64,000 bases of DNA. Origin: Wenyingzhuangia fucanilytica. Its GTDB lineage: Bacteria > Bacteroidota > Bacteroidia > Flavobacteriales > Flavobacteriaceae. Positions 9,134 to 18,548 of the stretch are shown piece by piece (within the stretch, counting starts at the first letter, position 1; the number at the start of each line of letters is the position of its first letter). The notes under the pieces were generated by a model. It was not told the origin of the DNA, did no database searches, and saw nothing but the letters and a program-made list of their open reading frames with translations. Made by a program: the position numbers and the translations under genes. The DNA lies in NCBI RefSeq assembly GCF_001697185.1, contig NZ_CP014224.1, forward strand, positions 620,001 through 684,000, in the 5' to 3' direction.

Positions 9134-9151
9134 TTCCAAAACAAAACAATT

Positions 9152-11566
9152 TTGAAAAAAACATTTAATGTAAAACAGGTTGCTGTTTATATAGGTGTAA
9201 TTATAGCTTTTAGCATAGTTGCCCTTTTTTATTTTAAGCCAGTTTTAAAAGGATATAAAATATTCCAAAGTGATATTGCTCAGTTTAGAGGAATGTCTAA
9301 AGAACTTAAAGATTACAGAGAACAAAACGGAAAAGAAGCTTTTTGGACAGATGCTGCTTTCGGAGGAATGCCATCGTACCAATTAAGTACTTATTACCCT
9401 AATGATTATATTAAAAAGTTAGATGGTGTGATTCGTTTTTTACCTAGACCTGCAGATTATTTGTTTCTGTATTTTCTAGGATTTTTTGTTTTACTTACTG
9501 TTTTAAAATTCGATTGGAAATTAGCCTTAATTGGTTCCTTAGCTTTTGGATTTTCTACTTATTTTATAATTATTCTAGGAGTTGGGCATAATGCAAAAGC
9601 TCATGCTATTGGCTATATTCCTTTAGTATTAGCGGGAGTGTTACTACTTTTTCAAAAAAGATTTGTGCTTGGATTTGTATTAACAGCCATTGCAACTTCA
9701 TTAGAAATGCAAGCTAGCCACCCACAAATGACCTACTATATGTTGTTTATGTTGTTGTTTGTTGGTTTGTTTTTTGTGTTAGAACAGCTTAAAAAAGGGA
9801 CTATAAAAAGTTTTATAAAACCTATTTCTTTGGTAGTATTAGCTATGGTTATTGGTTTGTTAACCAATGCACAAAGCTTGTTGGCAACCAAAGAATATGC
9901 AGCTCACAGTACACGTAGTAAAAGTGAATTAACCGTTACTCCTGATGGAAAACCAAAAGAAGTTACTACTGGTTTGAGTAAAGACTATATTACAGAATAC
10001 AGTTACGGAATTTTAGAAACTTTTAACTTAATGCTTCCTCGTTTGGTGGGTGGAGCCAATAACGAAGATTTAGGAACAGACTCTAATACTTATCAATTTT
10101 TAGCATCAAAAATAGGAGCAGGTCAAGCAGCACAATTTTCTAAAAGCGTACCTACTTATTGGGGGAATCAACCCATTGTAGCAGCACCAGCTTACATTGG
10201 AGTGGTGTTTGTTTTCTTGTTTTTTATAGGATGCTTTTTAGTAAAAGGTTGGATTAAAAAAGGTTTAATAGCAGCAACCATATTTTCAATATTATTAAGT
10301 TGGGGTAAAAACTTTGGTTTTTTAACCGATTTGTTTATTGATTATATGCCAATGTACAACAAGTTTAGAGCAGTATCTTCTATTCAAGTGATTGCAGAAA
10401 TTTGTATTCCTTTATTAGGAATGTTGGCTTTAAAAGAGTTGTTTTCTGATACAGTTTCTAAACAAGAAAAAATAGAGTCTGCTAAAATAGCAATCATTAT
10501 TGTTGTTGGAATTTTAATCATTTTTACATTTTTTGGAGGAATGTTGTTTTCTTTTTCTGGATTAAATGATGGGTATTACAATCAACAAATTCCTGGTTTT
10601 TCAGGAGCTTTAAAGGCAGACAGAAAAGCAATTTTATTTGCAGATGGAATTCGCTCTATTGTTTTAGTAGCTTTAACAGTTGGTGTTTTATGGATGCTTG
10701 TAAACGCTAAAATTAAAAAGCAATACGGAATTTTAGTATTGGGAGCTATTTTGTTATTTGATACTTTAACTATTGCCAAACGTTATGTAAACGATGATAA
10801 TTTTTTACCAGCAAACAAAGTAGAAAAACCATTTTCACCATCATCAGCAGATAAACAAATTTTACAAGACAAAGGTCATTATAGGGTAGCCAATTTTAGT
10901 GGGAATTTTATGAATGATGGAGCTACCTCGTACTATCACAAATCAATAGGAGGGTACCATGCTGCCAAACCACGTAGATATCAAGAATTGGTAGATTATC
11001 AATTGTCTAAAAATAACATGCAAATCATCAACATGTTAAATACCAAATATTTTATTGTGTCATCAGAAGATGGAGCGCCTCAAGCTCAAAAAAATCCTGA
11101 TGCCAATGGAAATGCTTGGTTTGTAAATAATATTATATCTGTTGATAACGCAGATGATGAAATTTTTGCTTTAACTAACTTTGACTCTAAGAAGGATGTG
11201 GTTATCAACACCCAAGACTTTAAAGTACAGCCTACAGAGGTGGATAGTACTGCTACCATTCAATTAATTTCTTATGAACCTAATGAATTGGTGTACGATT
11301 ATCAATCAGAAAAAGCACAATTGGTAGTGTTTTCAGAAATGTACTATCAGCCAGGATGGAATGCCTATGTAGATGGAGAGTTAACACCACATTATAGAGC
11401 AGATTATGTGTTAAGAGCTATGAATGTTCAGGCAGGAAAACATAAAATTGTTTTTAAGTTTGAGCCTAAAGTAATTCAACAAGGTTCTAAGCTAAGTTTG
11501 GTGGGGTATGGTTTGTTAATTATAGTGTCTGGAATATTAATATTTACTCTAAGAAAAAAAGACTAG
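9152..11566 (+). CDS. YfhO-family membrane protein (glycosyltransferase-like)
   Basis: An 804-residue protein with about twelve to fourteen hydrophobic segments across the first 560 residues, and a C-terminal soluble domain ending in a further membrane helix. The C-terminal stretch with YQPGWNAYVDGELTPHYRADYVLRA, interrupted here only for length, is typical of the YfhO family. In firmicutes, members take part in glycosylating cell-wall polymers; in Bacteroidota the role is inferred. The start is a TTG in good context (TTTTGAAAAAAACATTTAA); no suitable ATG lies nearby. It stands first in a run with two GT4 genes, wecB and a flippase, so surface polysaccharide assembly is likely. Confidence 0.82.
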   Translation: MKKTFNVKQVAVYIGVIIAFSIVALFYFKPVLKGYKIFQSDIAQFRGMSKELKDYREQNGKEAFWTDAAFGGMPSYQLSTYYPNDYIKKLDGVIRFLPRPADYLFLYFLGFFVLLTVLKFDWKLALIGSLAFGFSTYFIIILGVGHNAKAHAIGYIPLVLAGVLLLFQKRFVLGFVLTAIATSLEMQASHPQMTYYMLFMLLFVGLFFVLEQLKKGTIKSFIKPISLVVLAMVIGLLTNAQSLLATKEYAAHSTRSKSELTVTPDGKPKEVTTGLSKDYITEYSYGILETFNLMLPRLVGGANNEDLGTDSNTYQFLASKIGAGQAAQFSKSVPTYWGNQPIVAAPAYIGVVFVFLFFIGCFLVKGWIKKGLIAATIFSILLSWGKNFGFLTDLFIDYMPMYNKFRAVSSIQVIAEICIPLLGMLALKELFSDTVSKQEKIESAKIAIIIVVGILIIFTFFGGMLFSFSGLNDGYYNQQIPGFSGALKADRKAILFADGIRSIVLVALTVGVLWMLVNAKIKKQYGILVLGAILLFDTLTIAKRYVNDDNFLPANKVEKPFSPSSADKQILQDKGHYRVANFSGNFMNDGATSYYHKSIGGYHAAKPRRYQELVDYQLSKNNMQIINMLNTKYFIVSSEDGAPQAQKNPDANGNAWFVNNIISVDNADDEIFALTNFDSKKDVVINTQDFKVQPTEVDSTATIQLISYEPNELVYDYQSEKAQLVVFSEMYYQPGWNAYVDGELTPHYRADYVLRAMNVQAGKHKIVFKFEPKVIQQGSKLSLVGYGLLIIVSGILIFTLRKKD

Positions 11567-11570
11567 TTTC

Positions 11571-12770
11571 ATGCGTATAGGAATGATTTTAGACAAAACG
11601 TTTCCTCCTGATCCAAGGGTTGAAAACGAGGCTTTATATTTAATTGGAAAAGGATTTGAAGTCTATTTGTTTTGTTTAACCTACGATGAAAGTGAAATAG
11701 GATTAACAGATTACAAAGGCATTCATGTTGTACGTTATTTAAGCAACGATTTTTTGTATAAAAGTTCTGCTTTAGCCTATACTTTTCCTTATTACAAAAC
11801 CAAAATGAGCGCTAAAATCAAAGAGTTTATTTTGTTGTATCAAATTCACGTACTTCATGTGCATGATATTCAAATTGTTAGTGCTGCGTATAAGGCTTGT
11901 AAGGTTTTTAAAATTCCTTATGTTTTAGATTTGCATGAAAACAGGCCAGAAATCATGAAAGTTTATCCTCACTTAAAAAAAGGAGTAGGAAAATGGGTTA
12001 TTGATATTGAAAGATGGAGAGCAGCCGAAGAAAAATATGCCAAATTTGCTAAAAGGGTGATTGTAGTTACTCAAGAAGCAAAAGATGAGTTGCTAGAAAG
12101 AATTCATATTCCTGCAAAAAAAGTTGAGGTTTTACCTAATACTGTTTTAAAAAAGTTTTATACCGAATACGAATTAGAGGAAAGTATTCATACCAAATTC
12201 CAAGATGATTTTGTGTTGTTGTATATAGGTGATACTGCTATCCGTAGAGGATTGTTAACCGCTATAAAAGCAATTCCGGTTTTAAAAGAAACCATTAAAA
12301 ATATCAAATTGGTTGTGGTTGGTAAAAGTACCGAAGATCCTATTTTACTAGCAGAGGTAGAAAGACTAGGAATTCAAAATTATGTAAGTTTTGAAGGTTG
12401 GCAAGATGAAAAGTTATTCCCTTCTTATATTATCTCCTCAGATATTTGTATTTCTCCTTTGCATAGAAACAAACATCACGATACTACTTATGCCAATAAA
12501 TTGTTTCAGTACTTAAGTTTTAAAAAACCGCTTTTGGTGAGTGGTGCTAGTGCGCAGAAAAAGTTAGTTAAAAAGCAAGGTGTTGGACTTTGTCATAAAG
12601 CAAAAGACACTAATGATTTCGCCAATCAGGTATTAAAATTTTATAAAAACCCAACTTTGATGAAAGAGATGGGAGAAGCTGGAGCAATGTTTGTTCACAA
12701 AGAATTTCATTGGGCTAAAACAGCTAAAACACTTGGCAAAATATATAAAAAAATAAAAAAGACTAAATGA
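11571..12770 (+). CDS. Family 4 glycosyltransferase
   Basis: A 399-residue GT-B fold enzyme. The N-terminal domain carries DKTFPPDPRVENEA, frequent in flavobacterial GT4 enzymes. The C-terminal domain has the nucleotide-sugar-binding region around LLYIGDTAIRRG and SDICISPLHRNKHHDTTYANK with the retaining-GT4 pattern. It is cytoplasmic and likely adds a sugar to a lipid-linked surface glycan. Its stop overlaps the next glycosyltransferase start by 4 bp (ATGA), indicating translational coupling. Confidence 0.85.
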   Translation: MRIGMILDKTFPPDPRVENEALYLIGKGFEVYLFCLTYDESEIGLTDYKGIHVVRYLSNDFLYKSSALAYTFPYYKTKMSAKIKEFILLYQIHVLHVHDIQIVSAAYKACKVFKIPYVLDLHENRPEIMKVYPHLKKGVGKWVIDIERWRAAEEKYAKFAKRVIVVTQEAKDELLERIHIPAKKVEVLPNTVLKKFYTEYELEESIHTKFQDDFVLLYIGDTAIRRGLLTAIKAIPVLKETIKNIKLVVVGKSTEDPILLAEVERLGIQNYVSFEGWQDEKLFPSYIISSDICISPLHRNKHHDTTYANKLFQYLSFKKPLLVSGASAQKKLVKKQGVGLCHKAKDTNDFANQVLKFYKNPTLMKEMGEAGAMFVHKEFHWAKTAKTLGKIYKKIKKTK

Positions 12771-14023
12771 AAGTTTTAGTCATTACATATTATTGGCCTC
12801 CTGCAGGAGGGTCTGGCGTACAACGTTGGTTAAAGTTTGTAAAATATTTACAAGATTTTGGTATAACTCCTGTGGTTTACACGGTAGAAAATCCAGATTA
12901 TCCAATTGAAGATGCTACATTATGTGATGATGTTCCTAAAGGAATAGAGGTGATTAAACAACCTATTTGGGAGCCTTATCAGTTGATGAATGTTTTTTCT
13001 AATCAAAAAAAAGTAAAAACAAGTGCAGGTTTTTTAGGTACCAAAAAAAGTTTGCTTTCTAGGGTTGCAACTTATATACGTGCTAATTATTTTATTCCAG
13101 ATGCTCGTATGTTTTGGATTCAACCATCAATTACTTTTTTAGAAAAATATTTATCAGAAAATAAGATAGATGCCATTATTTCTACAGGCCCACCTCATAG
13201 TACTCATATGATTGGTTTAGGACTTAAAAAGAAATTAGGTATTAAATGGATTGCCGATTTTAGAGATCCTTGGACAGAAATAGATTATTTTCATCAATTG
13301 CCTTTAACTCAAAAATCCATCAAAAAGCACGAAAGTTTAGAACAAGAAGTTTTAAAACATGCAGATGAGGTTTTGGTGGTGGGGAATCAAATGAAAAAAT
13401 CATATGATGTGTTTTCTAAAAATGTACACGTCATCACCAATGGTTTTGATGGCGAATTAAGTCAGCAAAAAGAATTAGACAAAGCATTTACAATTACTCA
13501 TGTAGGAATGCTTAATGCCGATAGAAATCCTTTGGTTTTGTGGGAAGCATTATCAGTCTTAAAAGGAAAGATAAATTGTAAAATTCAATTTATTGGGAAA
13601 GTTGCCCCCGAAGTAAAAGAGAGTATTAAAAAATATAAACTTTTAGATTACGTAACTTTTGTAGATTATTTACCGCATGATGAGGTGAAAAAATATCAAC
13701 AAAAATCCCAAGTATTATTGTTAGCTGTAAATAATGTGCCAAGTGCTAAAGGAATTGTGACTGGAAAAATATTTGAGTATTTACAGGCGCAAAGACCTAT
13801 TATAGCCATTGCTCCCACGGATGGAGATTTGGCAATGATATTGTCAAATTCTAAAGCAGGTTTTGTGGTAGATTTTAATGAAGTAAACAAGTTAAAAGAA
13901 ATACTTGTAGATTTACATGAACAATACTGCTCAAAAGGATTAACAGTAAATTCGGTTGGTGTGGAACAATATCATAGAAAAGCATTAACAGAGCAATTGG
14001 CAAACATTATATTAAGGAGTTAA
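12767..14023 (+). CDS. Family 4-like glycosyltransferase
   Basis: A 418-residue GT-B protein starting with the typical YYWPPAGGSGVQRWLKFVKY loop that binds the donor, followed by a second Rossmann domain with HVGMLNADRNPLVLWEAL and VTGKIFEYLQAQRPIIAIAP. This group is widespread in Bacteroidota polysaccharide clusters. It is coupled by a 4-bp overlap to the upstream GT4 and followed 14 bp later by wecB. The sugar specificity is unknown. Confidence 0.85.
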   Translation: MKVLVITYYWPPAGGSGVQRWLKFVKYLQDFGITPVVYTVENPDYPIEDATLCDDVPKGIEVIKQPIWEPYQLMNVFSNQKKVKTSAGFLGTKKSLLSRVATYIRANYFIPDARMFWIQPSITFLEKYLSENKIDAIISTGPPHSTHMIGLGLKKKLGIKWIADFRDPWTEIDYFHQLPLTQKSIKKHESLEQEVLKHADEVLVVGNQMKKSYDVFSKNVHVITNGFDGELSQQKELDKAFTITHVGMLNADRNPLVLWEALSVLKGKINCKIQFIGKVAPEVKESIKKYKLLDYVTFVDYLPHDEVKKYQQKSQVLLLAVNNVPSAKGIVTGKIFEYLQAQRPIIAIAPTDGDLAMILSNSKAGFVVDFNEVNKLKEILVDLHEQYCSKGLTVNSVGVEQYHRKALTEQLANIILRS

Positions 14024-14037
14024 GAACCTGAGGAGTT

Positions 14038-15162
14038 ATGGATGGGAAACCTACAACCGAGAACCAACAACCAGTTATCAAAATAGTTACCATATTAGGA
14101 GCAAGACCACAGTTTGTAAAAGCTGCGGTATTGAGTAGAGTGATTGTAGAGCACAATGAAATTGAAGAAGTAATTGTTCATACAGGCCAGCACTACGACA
14201 ACAATATGAGTATGGTCTTTTTTGAGGAAATGCAAATACCAGTTCCTAAATACAATTTAAATATCAATGGTTTAAGTCATGGTGCCATGACTGGTCAAAT
14301 GTTAGCTAAAATAGAAGAAGTATTGTTGTTTGAAAAACCAGAAGCTGTGGTGGTTTATGGAGATACTAATTCAACTTTGGCAGGAGCTTTGGCGGCTCAA
14401 AAATTAGGAATTAAAGTAGTACATATAGAAGCAGGATTGCGATCTTTTAACATGTCTATGCCAGAGGAGGTAAATAGAATTGTTACCGATAGAATTGCCA
14501 ATTTATTATTATGTCCAACACAAACGGCTATTGATAATTTAGAAAAAGAAGGATTTAGAAATCACGATATTAAAATTGTGAATTCTGGGGATATTATGAA
14601 AGATGCAGTGGAATTCTATGGAGCTTTATCGCAAGAAAAAGCTACGGTTTTAGAAAAGCATCAATTAAAGCAAAATGATTTTGTATTGGCTACTATTCAC
14701 AGACAAGAAAATACAGATGATATCAACGCATTAAAAGGAATTTTTGAAGGGTTACTAGCAATTCATCAAAATAAAGAGGTTGTGATGCCTTTGCATCCTA
14801 GAACAAAATCTATTTTAGAAAAACATCAATTAACTTATCCTATAACTTTTATAGATCCTGTTGGTTATTTTGATATGTTGGCATTGTTGCAAAATTGTGC
14901 TTTGGTAATTACGGATAGTGGAGGTTTGCAAAAGGAAGCCTTTTTTAATAAAAAAGCCTGTGTCATAGCTCGTGAAGAAACTGAGTGGGTTGAGTTGGTA
15001 AATAACGGATTTGCTAGCTTGGTAGGGAGTGATACACAAAAAATGAAAGAAGCTTATCAATATCATATTTCTAAACAACATGATTTTTCTATGTCATTAT
15101 ATGGAAATCAAGTTGGTCAAGCTATTTATAAGGAAATAAAAAAGTTGATTATTCAAAAATAA
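14038..15162 (+). CDS. wecB: UDP-N-acetylglucosamine 2-epimerase (non-hydrolysing)
   Basis: A 374-residue epimerase interconverting UDP-GlcNAc and UDP-ManNAc for surface polysaccharides. Motifs are LGARPQFVKAA, HTGQHYDNNMS, VVYGDTNSTLAGA and VHIEAGLRSFNMSMPEEVNR, with the catalytic residues of the fold. The ATG used gives about a dozen residues before the usual IVTILGARPQF start; these (MDGKPTTENQQPVIK) are not conserved, so initiation may be looser than annotated. Member of the polysaccharide cluster. Confidence 0.93.
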   Translation: MDGKPTTENQQPVIKIVTILGARPQFVKAAVLSRVIVEHNEIEEVIVHTGQHYDNNMSMVFFEEMQIPVPKYNLNINGLSHGAMTGQMLAKIEEVLLFEKPEAVVVYGDTNSTLAGALAAQKLGIKVVHIEAGLRSFNMSMPEEVNRIVTDRIANLLLCPTQTAIDNLEKEGFRNHDIKIVNSGDIMKDAVEFYGALSQEKATVLEKHQLKQNDFVLATIHRQENTDDINALKGIFEGLLAIHQNKEVVMPLHPRTKSILEKHQLTYPITFIDPVGYFDMLALLQNCALVITDSGGLQKEAFFNKKACVIAREETEWVELVNNGFASLVGSDTQKMKEAYQYHISKQHDFSMSLYGNQVGQAIYKEIKKLIIQK

Positions 15163-15174
15163 TTAGGGGTTCTA

Positions 15175-15207
15175 GCGTAGTCTAGTACAAGTGCATCTCG
15201 ACTACGC
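15175..15207. repeat. Intergenic hairpin repeat
   Basis: GCGTAGTCTAG (15175-15185) and CTCGACTACGC (15197-15207) form an 11-bp stem with one mismatch, followed by TCGATGACC. Similar short TCGACTTCGCTCA-type sequence occurs at 61713-61725. It lies between wecB and the flippase gene and looks like a dispersed intergenic repeat. Whether it acts as a terminator is unclear because no T run follows. Confidence 0.5.
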
Positions 15208-15284
15208 TCGATGACCAATACTTGAAAATCGATGATTGATGAGTGGTGGACAAAAAATCGAAGAACGATAAACGAAACATAAAG

Positions 15285-16763
15285 ATGGGAATTGTTTTAA
15301 AAGAATCATATAAAAATACAGTTACCTTGCTTATTGCTATTTTGGTAGGAGCTATCAATACCTTGTTTTTATATGTTTACTTTTTAGATACCGAGTATTA
15401 CGGTTTGGTAACCTTCCTGTTATCTACAGCGTTTATTTTAAAACCTTTAATGGCTCTAGGAGTAAATTATAGCGTAGTAAAATTTTTCTCATCATTTACC
15501 AATAAAGAAGAAATAGATAAGTTTTTAAGTTCAGCCCTTTGGTTTCCTTTGTTGCTTGTAATTCCTTTAGGAGTTATTTGTGCATTTTTTTACGATGCTA
15601 TTTCAGAGAGTTTGTCTAAGGAAAATCCGTTGGTAAAAAATTATACTTATTTAATTTTTTTGGTAGCTCTGGCAACTGCCTATTTTGAAATATTTTATGC
15701 TTGGGCAAGGGTACAGTTAAAATCGGTTTTTGGAAATATATTAAAAGAACTTTTTGTAAGGTTAGCTGCAACAGTTTTGTTGTTTGCTGTTTATTTTAAA
15801 TGGATCAATAGTCATCAATTTGTATTGTGCTTAACGGCAGCTTATTTTTTACAAATGTTTATCATGATGTGGTTTGCATTAAAATTATACAGACCTCATT
15901 TTAGTTTTGGAGTCCCGTCAAATTTTAAAGAGATTGTAAAGTATAGTCTGTATATTATTTTAGCAGGTTCTGCTGCAACTATTTTGTTGGATATAGATAA
16001 ATTTATGATTCCACAAAAAGAAGCCATAGAACAAGTAGCCTTTTATGCAGTGGCAGTTTATATAGGAACAGTAATTGAAATTCCTGGTAGAGCTATGAGT
16101 CAAATCGTTCAACCTTTAACAGCCAAAGCTATTAACGAAAAGAATGATGATGAGGTGTTAGGCTTGTATAGAAAAACAGCAATCACTTTGTTACTTGCTT
16201 CGGGATTAATTTTTGTTTTGGTAAACGCTAATTTAGCATCTATTTATGCTTTTTTACCTCAAAAATACACTGGTGGTTTTTGGGTGGTGTTGATGATTTC
16301 TACAGCTAAATTGTATCATATGTTTTTAGGGAATAATGGAGCTATTATTTCTAATTCAAAACACTATAAAGTTTTACTTCCCTATGGATTAGGAATGGCT
16401 GTTTCGGTCATATTTTTAAACAATTGGTTGATAGATTTTATGGGGATTAATGGTGCAGCTTTAGCAACTTTAATTGTGGTTCTTATTTTTAACACTATTA
16501 AATTATGGTATGTAAAAAGTAAGTTTAATATTCAGCCAACTACTATTAAAACATGGATTGCATTGTTTTCTATTTTTCTTTTAACCTATATAGGGGTGAT
16601 GTTTAATTTTAAGTTTCATCCCATTATTAATATATTGATAGAATCTATTCTTTTAGGAGTAATTTATCTTTTTGTAGTGATTCATTTTCAGTTGTCTACA
16701 GATATTACAGCTGTTTATCATCAAATAAAGTTAAAACTGAAAAAGTATTTTTTTTTAGGGTGA
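15285..16763 (+). CDS. Polysaccharide flippase (Wzx/MATE-like)
   Basis: A 492-residue protein from the ATG at 15285 with about twelve to fourteen membrane segments in the MOP-superfamily pattern. It would move lipid-linked repeat units across the inner membrane. An upstream in-frame GTG at 15243 would add 14 charged residues (VDKKSKNDKRNIK). I prefer ATG 15285 because MGIVLKESYKNTVTLLIAIL is the common start of this group. It is the last gene of the polysaccharide cluster and is followed directly by the rpsF promoter. Confidence 0.85.
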   Translation: MGIVLKESYKNTVTLLIAILVGAINTLFLYVYFLDTEYYGLVTFLLSTAFILKPLMALGVNYSVVKFFSSFTNKEEIDKFLSSALWFPLLLVIPLGVICAFFYDAISESLSKENPLVKNYTYLIFLVALATAYFEIFYAWARVQLKSVFGNILKELFVRLAATVLLFAVYFKWINSHQFVLCLTAAYFLQMFIMMWFALKLYRPHFSFGVPSNFKEIVKYSLYIILAGSAATILLDIDKFMIPQKEAIEQVAFYAVAVYIGTVIEIPGRAMSQIVQPLTAKAINEKNDDEVLGLYRKTAITLLLASGLIFVLVNANLASIYAFLPQKYTGGFWVVLMISTAKLYHMFLGNNGAIISNSKHYKVLLPYGLGMAVSVIFLNNWLIDFMGINGAALATLIVVLIFNTIKLWYVKSKFNIQPTTIKTWIALFSIFLLTYIGVMFNFKFHPIINILIESILLGVIYLFVVIHFQLSTDITAVYHQIKLKLKKYFFLG

Positions 16764-16769
16764 TGGTTT

Positions 16770-16799
16770 TTGAGAATGGATATAAAATCATTATATTTG
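16770..16799 (+). promoter_or_regulatory. Promoter of rpsF-rpsR-rplI
   Basis: TTG (16770-16772), a 19-bp spacer, and TATATTTG (16792-16799) match the Bacteroidota -33/-7 consensus closely. The rpsF ATG follows about 33 bp after the -7 box, so the leader is short. Confidence 0.75.
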
Positions 16800-16832
16800 C
16801 AGCCGATTTAAATTTAATTAAAAACAATCATT

Positions 16833-17171
16833 ATGAATCATTACGAAACTGTTTTCATTTTGAATCCCGTTTTATCTGACGTTCAGGTAAAGGAAACAGT
16901 ACAAAAGTTCGAGGACTATTTGGTTTCTAAAGGTGCCGAAATGTTACATAAGGAAGATTGGGGGCTAAAGAAGTTAGCTTACACAATCCAAAAGAAAAAA
17001 AGTGGATTTTACCACTTATTTGAGTACAAAGTTGCTGGTGAAGTAATTGCTCCTTTTGAATTAGAATTTAGACGTGACGATAGCGTTATGCGTTACTTAA
17101 CTGTAAAGTTAGATAAGCACGCTGCTGCATGGGCTGAAAAAAGAAAGTCTAACTTAAAATCTGCGAAGTAA
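16833..17171 (+). CDS. rpsF: 30S ribosomal protein S6
   Basis: A 112-residue protein of normal length. It starts [16 protein letters not shown], with the S6 motifs [20 protein letters not shown] and [17 protein letters not shown]. It binds 16S rRNA as a pair with S18. First gene of rpsF-rpsR-rplI (2-bp gap to rpsR). Confidence 0.97.
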   Translation: MNHYETVFILNPVLSDVQVKETVQKFEDYLVSKGAEMLHKEDWGLKKLAYTIQKKKSGFYHLFEYKVAGEVIAPFELEFRRDDSVMRYLTVKLDKHAAAWAEKRKSNLKSAK

Positions 17172-17173
17172 TT

Positions 17174-17470
17174 ATGGCAAATATAGATCAACAAGCAAAA
17201 GGAGGATCTAAAGGAGATGTAAGATATCTTACTCCATTAGACATCGAAACTAAAAAAGAAGCTAAATACTGTAGATTTAAGAAAAAAGGAATCAAATACA
17301 TCGACTATAAAGATGCAGATTTCTTAATGTACTTAGTAAACGAGCAAGGTAAAATTTTACCAAGACGTTTAACAGGAACTTCTTTAAAATACCAACGTAA
17401 AGTGGCTCAATCTATCAAGAGAGCTCGTCACTTGGCATTAATGCCTTATGTTGGAGATTTATTAAAATAA
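17174..17470 (+). CDS. rpsR: 30S ribosomal protein S18
   Basis: A 98-residue protein with the S18 core [20 protein letters not shown] and the basic segment [20 protein letters not shown]. The N-terminal extension (about 20 residues) is usual in Bacteroidota. It partners S6 on the platform of the 30S subunit. Confidence 0.97.
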   Translation: MANIDQQAKGGSKGDVRYLTPLDIETKKEAKYCRFKKKGIKYIDYKDADFLMYLVNEQGKILPRRLTGTSLKYQRKVAQSIKRARHLALMPYVGDLLK

Positions 17471-17484
17471 ATAAGTAGACTATC

Positions 17485-17931
17485 ATGCAAGTAATATTAA
17501 AACAAGACGTTGAGAACTTAGGGTTCACAGACGATATCGTAGAAGTAAAGAGCGGTTACGGACGTAACTTTTTAATTCCTACAAGAAAAGCTGTTTTAGC
17601 AACTGAGTCTGCTAAAAAAGTATTAGCAGAAACTTTAAAGCAACGTGCTTATAAGGAAGCTAAATTAGTTGAGCAAGCTAACGCTACTGCAGAGGCTATC
17701 AAGGCATTAGAGATTAAATTGACTTCTAAAGTAGGTCAAGGAACTAAATTATTTGGTTCTATTTCTAACATTGATGTTGCTGAAGCTTTAGAAAAAGCTG
17801 GACATTCAATTGAGAAAAAATTCATCAAAATAGCTGGAGGTTCTATCAAAAGAACTGGAAAGTATACTGCTGCAGTTCGTTTACACAGAACTGTAACTGT
17901 TGATTTAGAATTTGAAATTATTGCTGAATAA
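17485..17931 (+). CDS. rplI: 50S ribosomal protein L9
   Basis: A 148-residue protein with the L9 signature VEVKSGYGRNFLIPTRKA in the N-terminal RNA-binding domain, a linker helix and a C-terminal domain. Normal length. It closes the rpsF operon before a terminator. Confidence 0.97.
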   Translation: MQVILKQDVENLGFTDDIVEVKSGYGRNFLIPTRKAVLATESAKKVLAETLKQRAYKEAKLVEQANATAEAIKALEIKLTSKVGQGTKLFGSISNIDVAEALEKAGHSIEKKFIKIAGGSIKRTGKYTAAVRLHRTVTVDLEFEIIAE

Positions 17932-17954
17932 TTTATTCAACAATTAAATATATT

Positions 17955-17992
17955 AAAAAGCTCACTTCCTGTATTGGATAGTGAGTTTTTTT
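17955..17992 (+). terminator. Terminator of rpsF-rpsR-rplI
   Basis: The inverted repeat CTCACT / AGTGAG, flanked by A and T runs, forms a hairpin followed by seven T. Confidence 0.85.
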
Positions 17993-18033
17993 ATGAAAAA
18001 TAGTTTTTGGTATTTTTCTAAGATTTTTACTTT

Positions 18034-18068
18034 TGATACCTGATACCTGATACCTGATACCTGATAAA
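18034..18068 (+). repeat. Heptamer tandem repeat abutting a start codon
   Basis: TGATACC is repeated four times (18034-18061) followed by a fifth variant unit TGATAAA (18062-18068), directly before the ATG at 18069. It occupies the place where the translation initiation region should be. Confidence 0.9.
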
Positions 18069-18542
18069 ATGAAATACATTCAATTAACCAAAGAACAATT
18101 AGAAGAATTACACGAAGAGTTTGCTACTTTTTTAGCTTCGCAGCAAATAGATGTAAAAGAATGGAATGATATTAAAGCTAACAAGCCAGAGGTTGCTGAT
18201 GAGGAAATTAATATTTTTAGCGATTTGGTTTGGGAGGATGTTTTATCTAAAGCTGAGTATATAGAGCATTTTTCTAAATCTAGCATCAATTTGTTTTATT
18301 GTACAGAAGGGGTAATTCAGAGAATCATGATTAAATCTAATGATGAAACGGTTGATTTATCTACTCAAGAAGGAATTCAGACTTTATTAAACAATCCTAA
18401 GAGCAATCAGTTTGAGTTTTTTAAAGGGGCAAAAAAATATGCTAAGGAAAGAAACTTGGAAATTTTTGATTTGATTTTAAAAGGTGCAAGTATTAACAAA
18501 GAAGGAGCTTTGTATCAAAATTTCAAGAAATTTGTAGATTAA
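18069..18542 (+). CDS. DUF6495-like cytosolic protein
   Basis: A 157-residue acidic protein with no signal peptide or membrane segment. The start MKYIQLTKEQLEELHEEFAT and the central WEDVLSKAEYIEHF resemble a small Bacteroidota-only family (DUF6495 as I recall it). Function unknown. It is followed 6 bp later by trmH and is probably cotranscribed. Heptamer repeats form its immediate leader. Confidence 0.7.
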   Translation: MKYIQLTKEQLEELHEEFATFLASQQIDVKEWNDIKANKPEVADEEINIFSDLVWEDVLSKAEYIEHFSKSSINLFYCTEGVIQRIMIKSNDETVDLSTQEGIQTLLNNPKSNQFEFFKGAKKYAKERNLEIFDLILKGASINKEGALYQNFKKFVD

Positions 18543-18548
18543 GTATTT

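Noticed and set aside
18034-18068. CRISPR-like array
   Set aside because: The units are contiguous heptamers without spacers.
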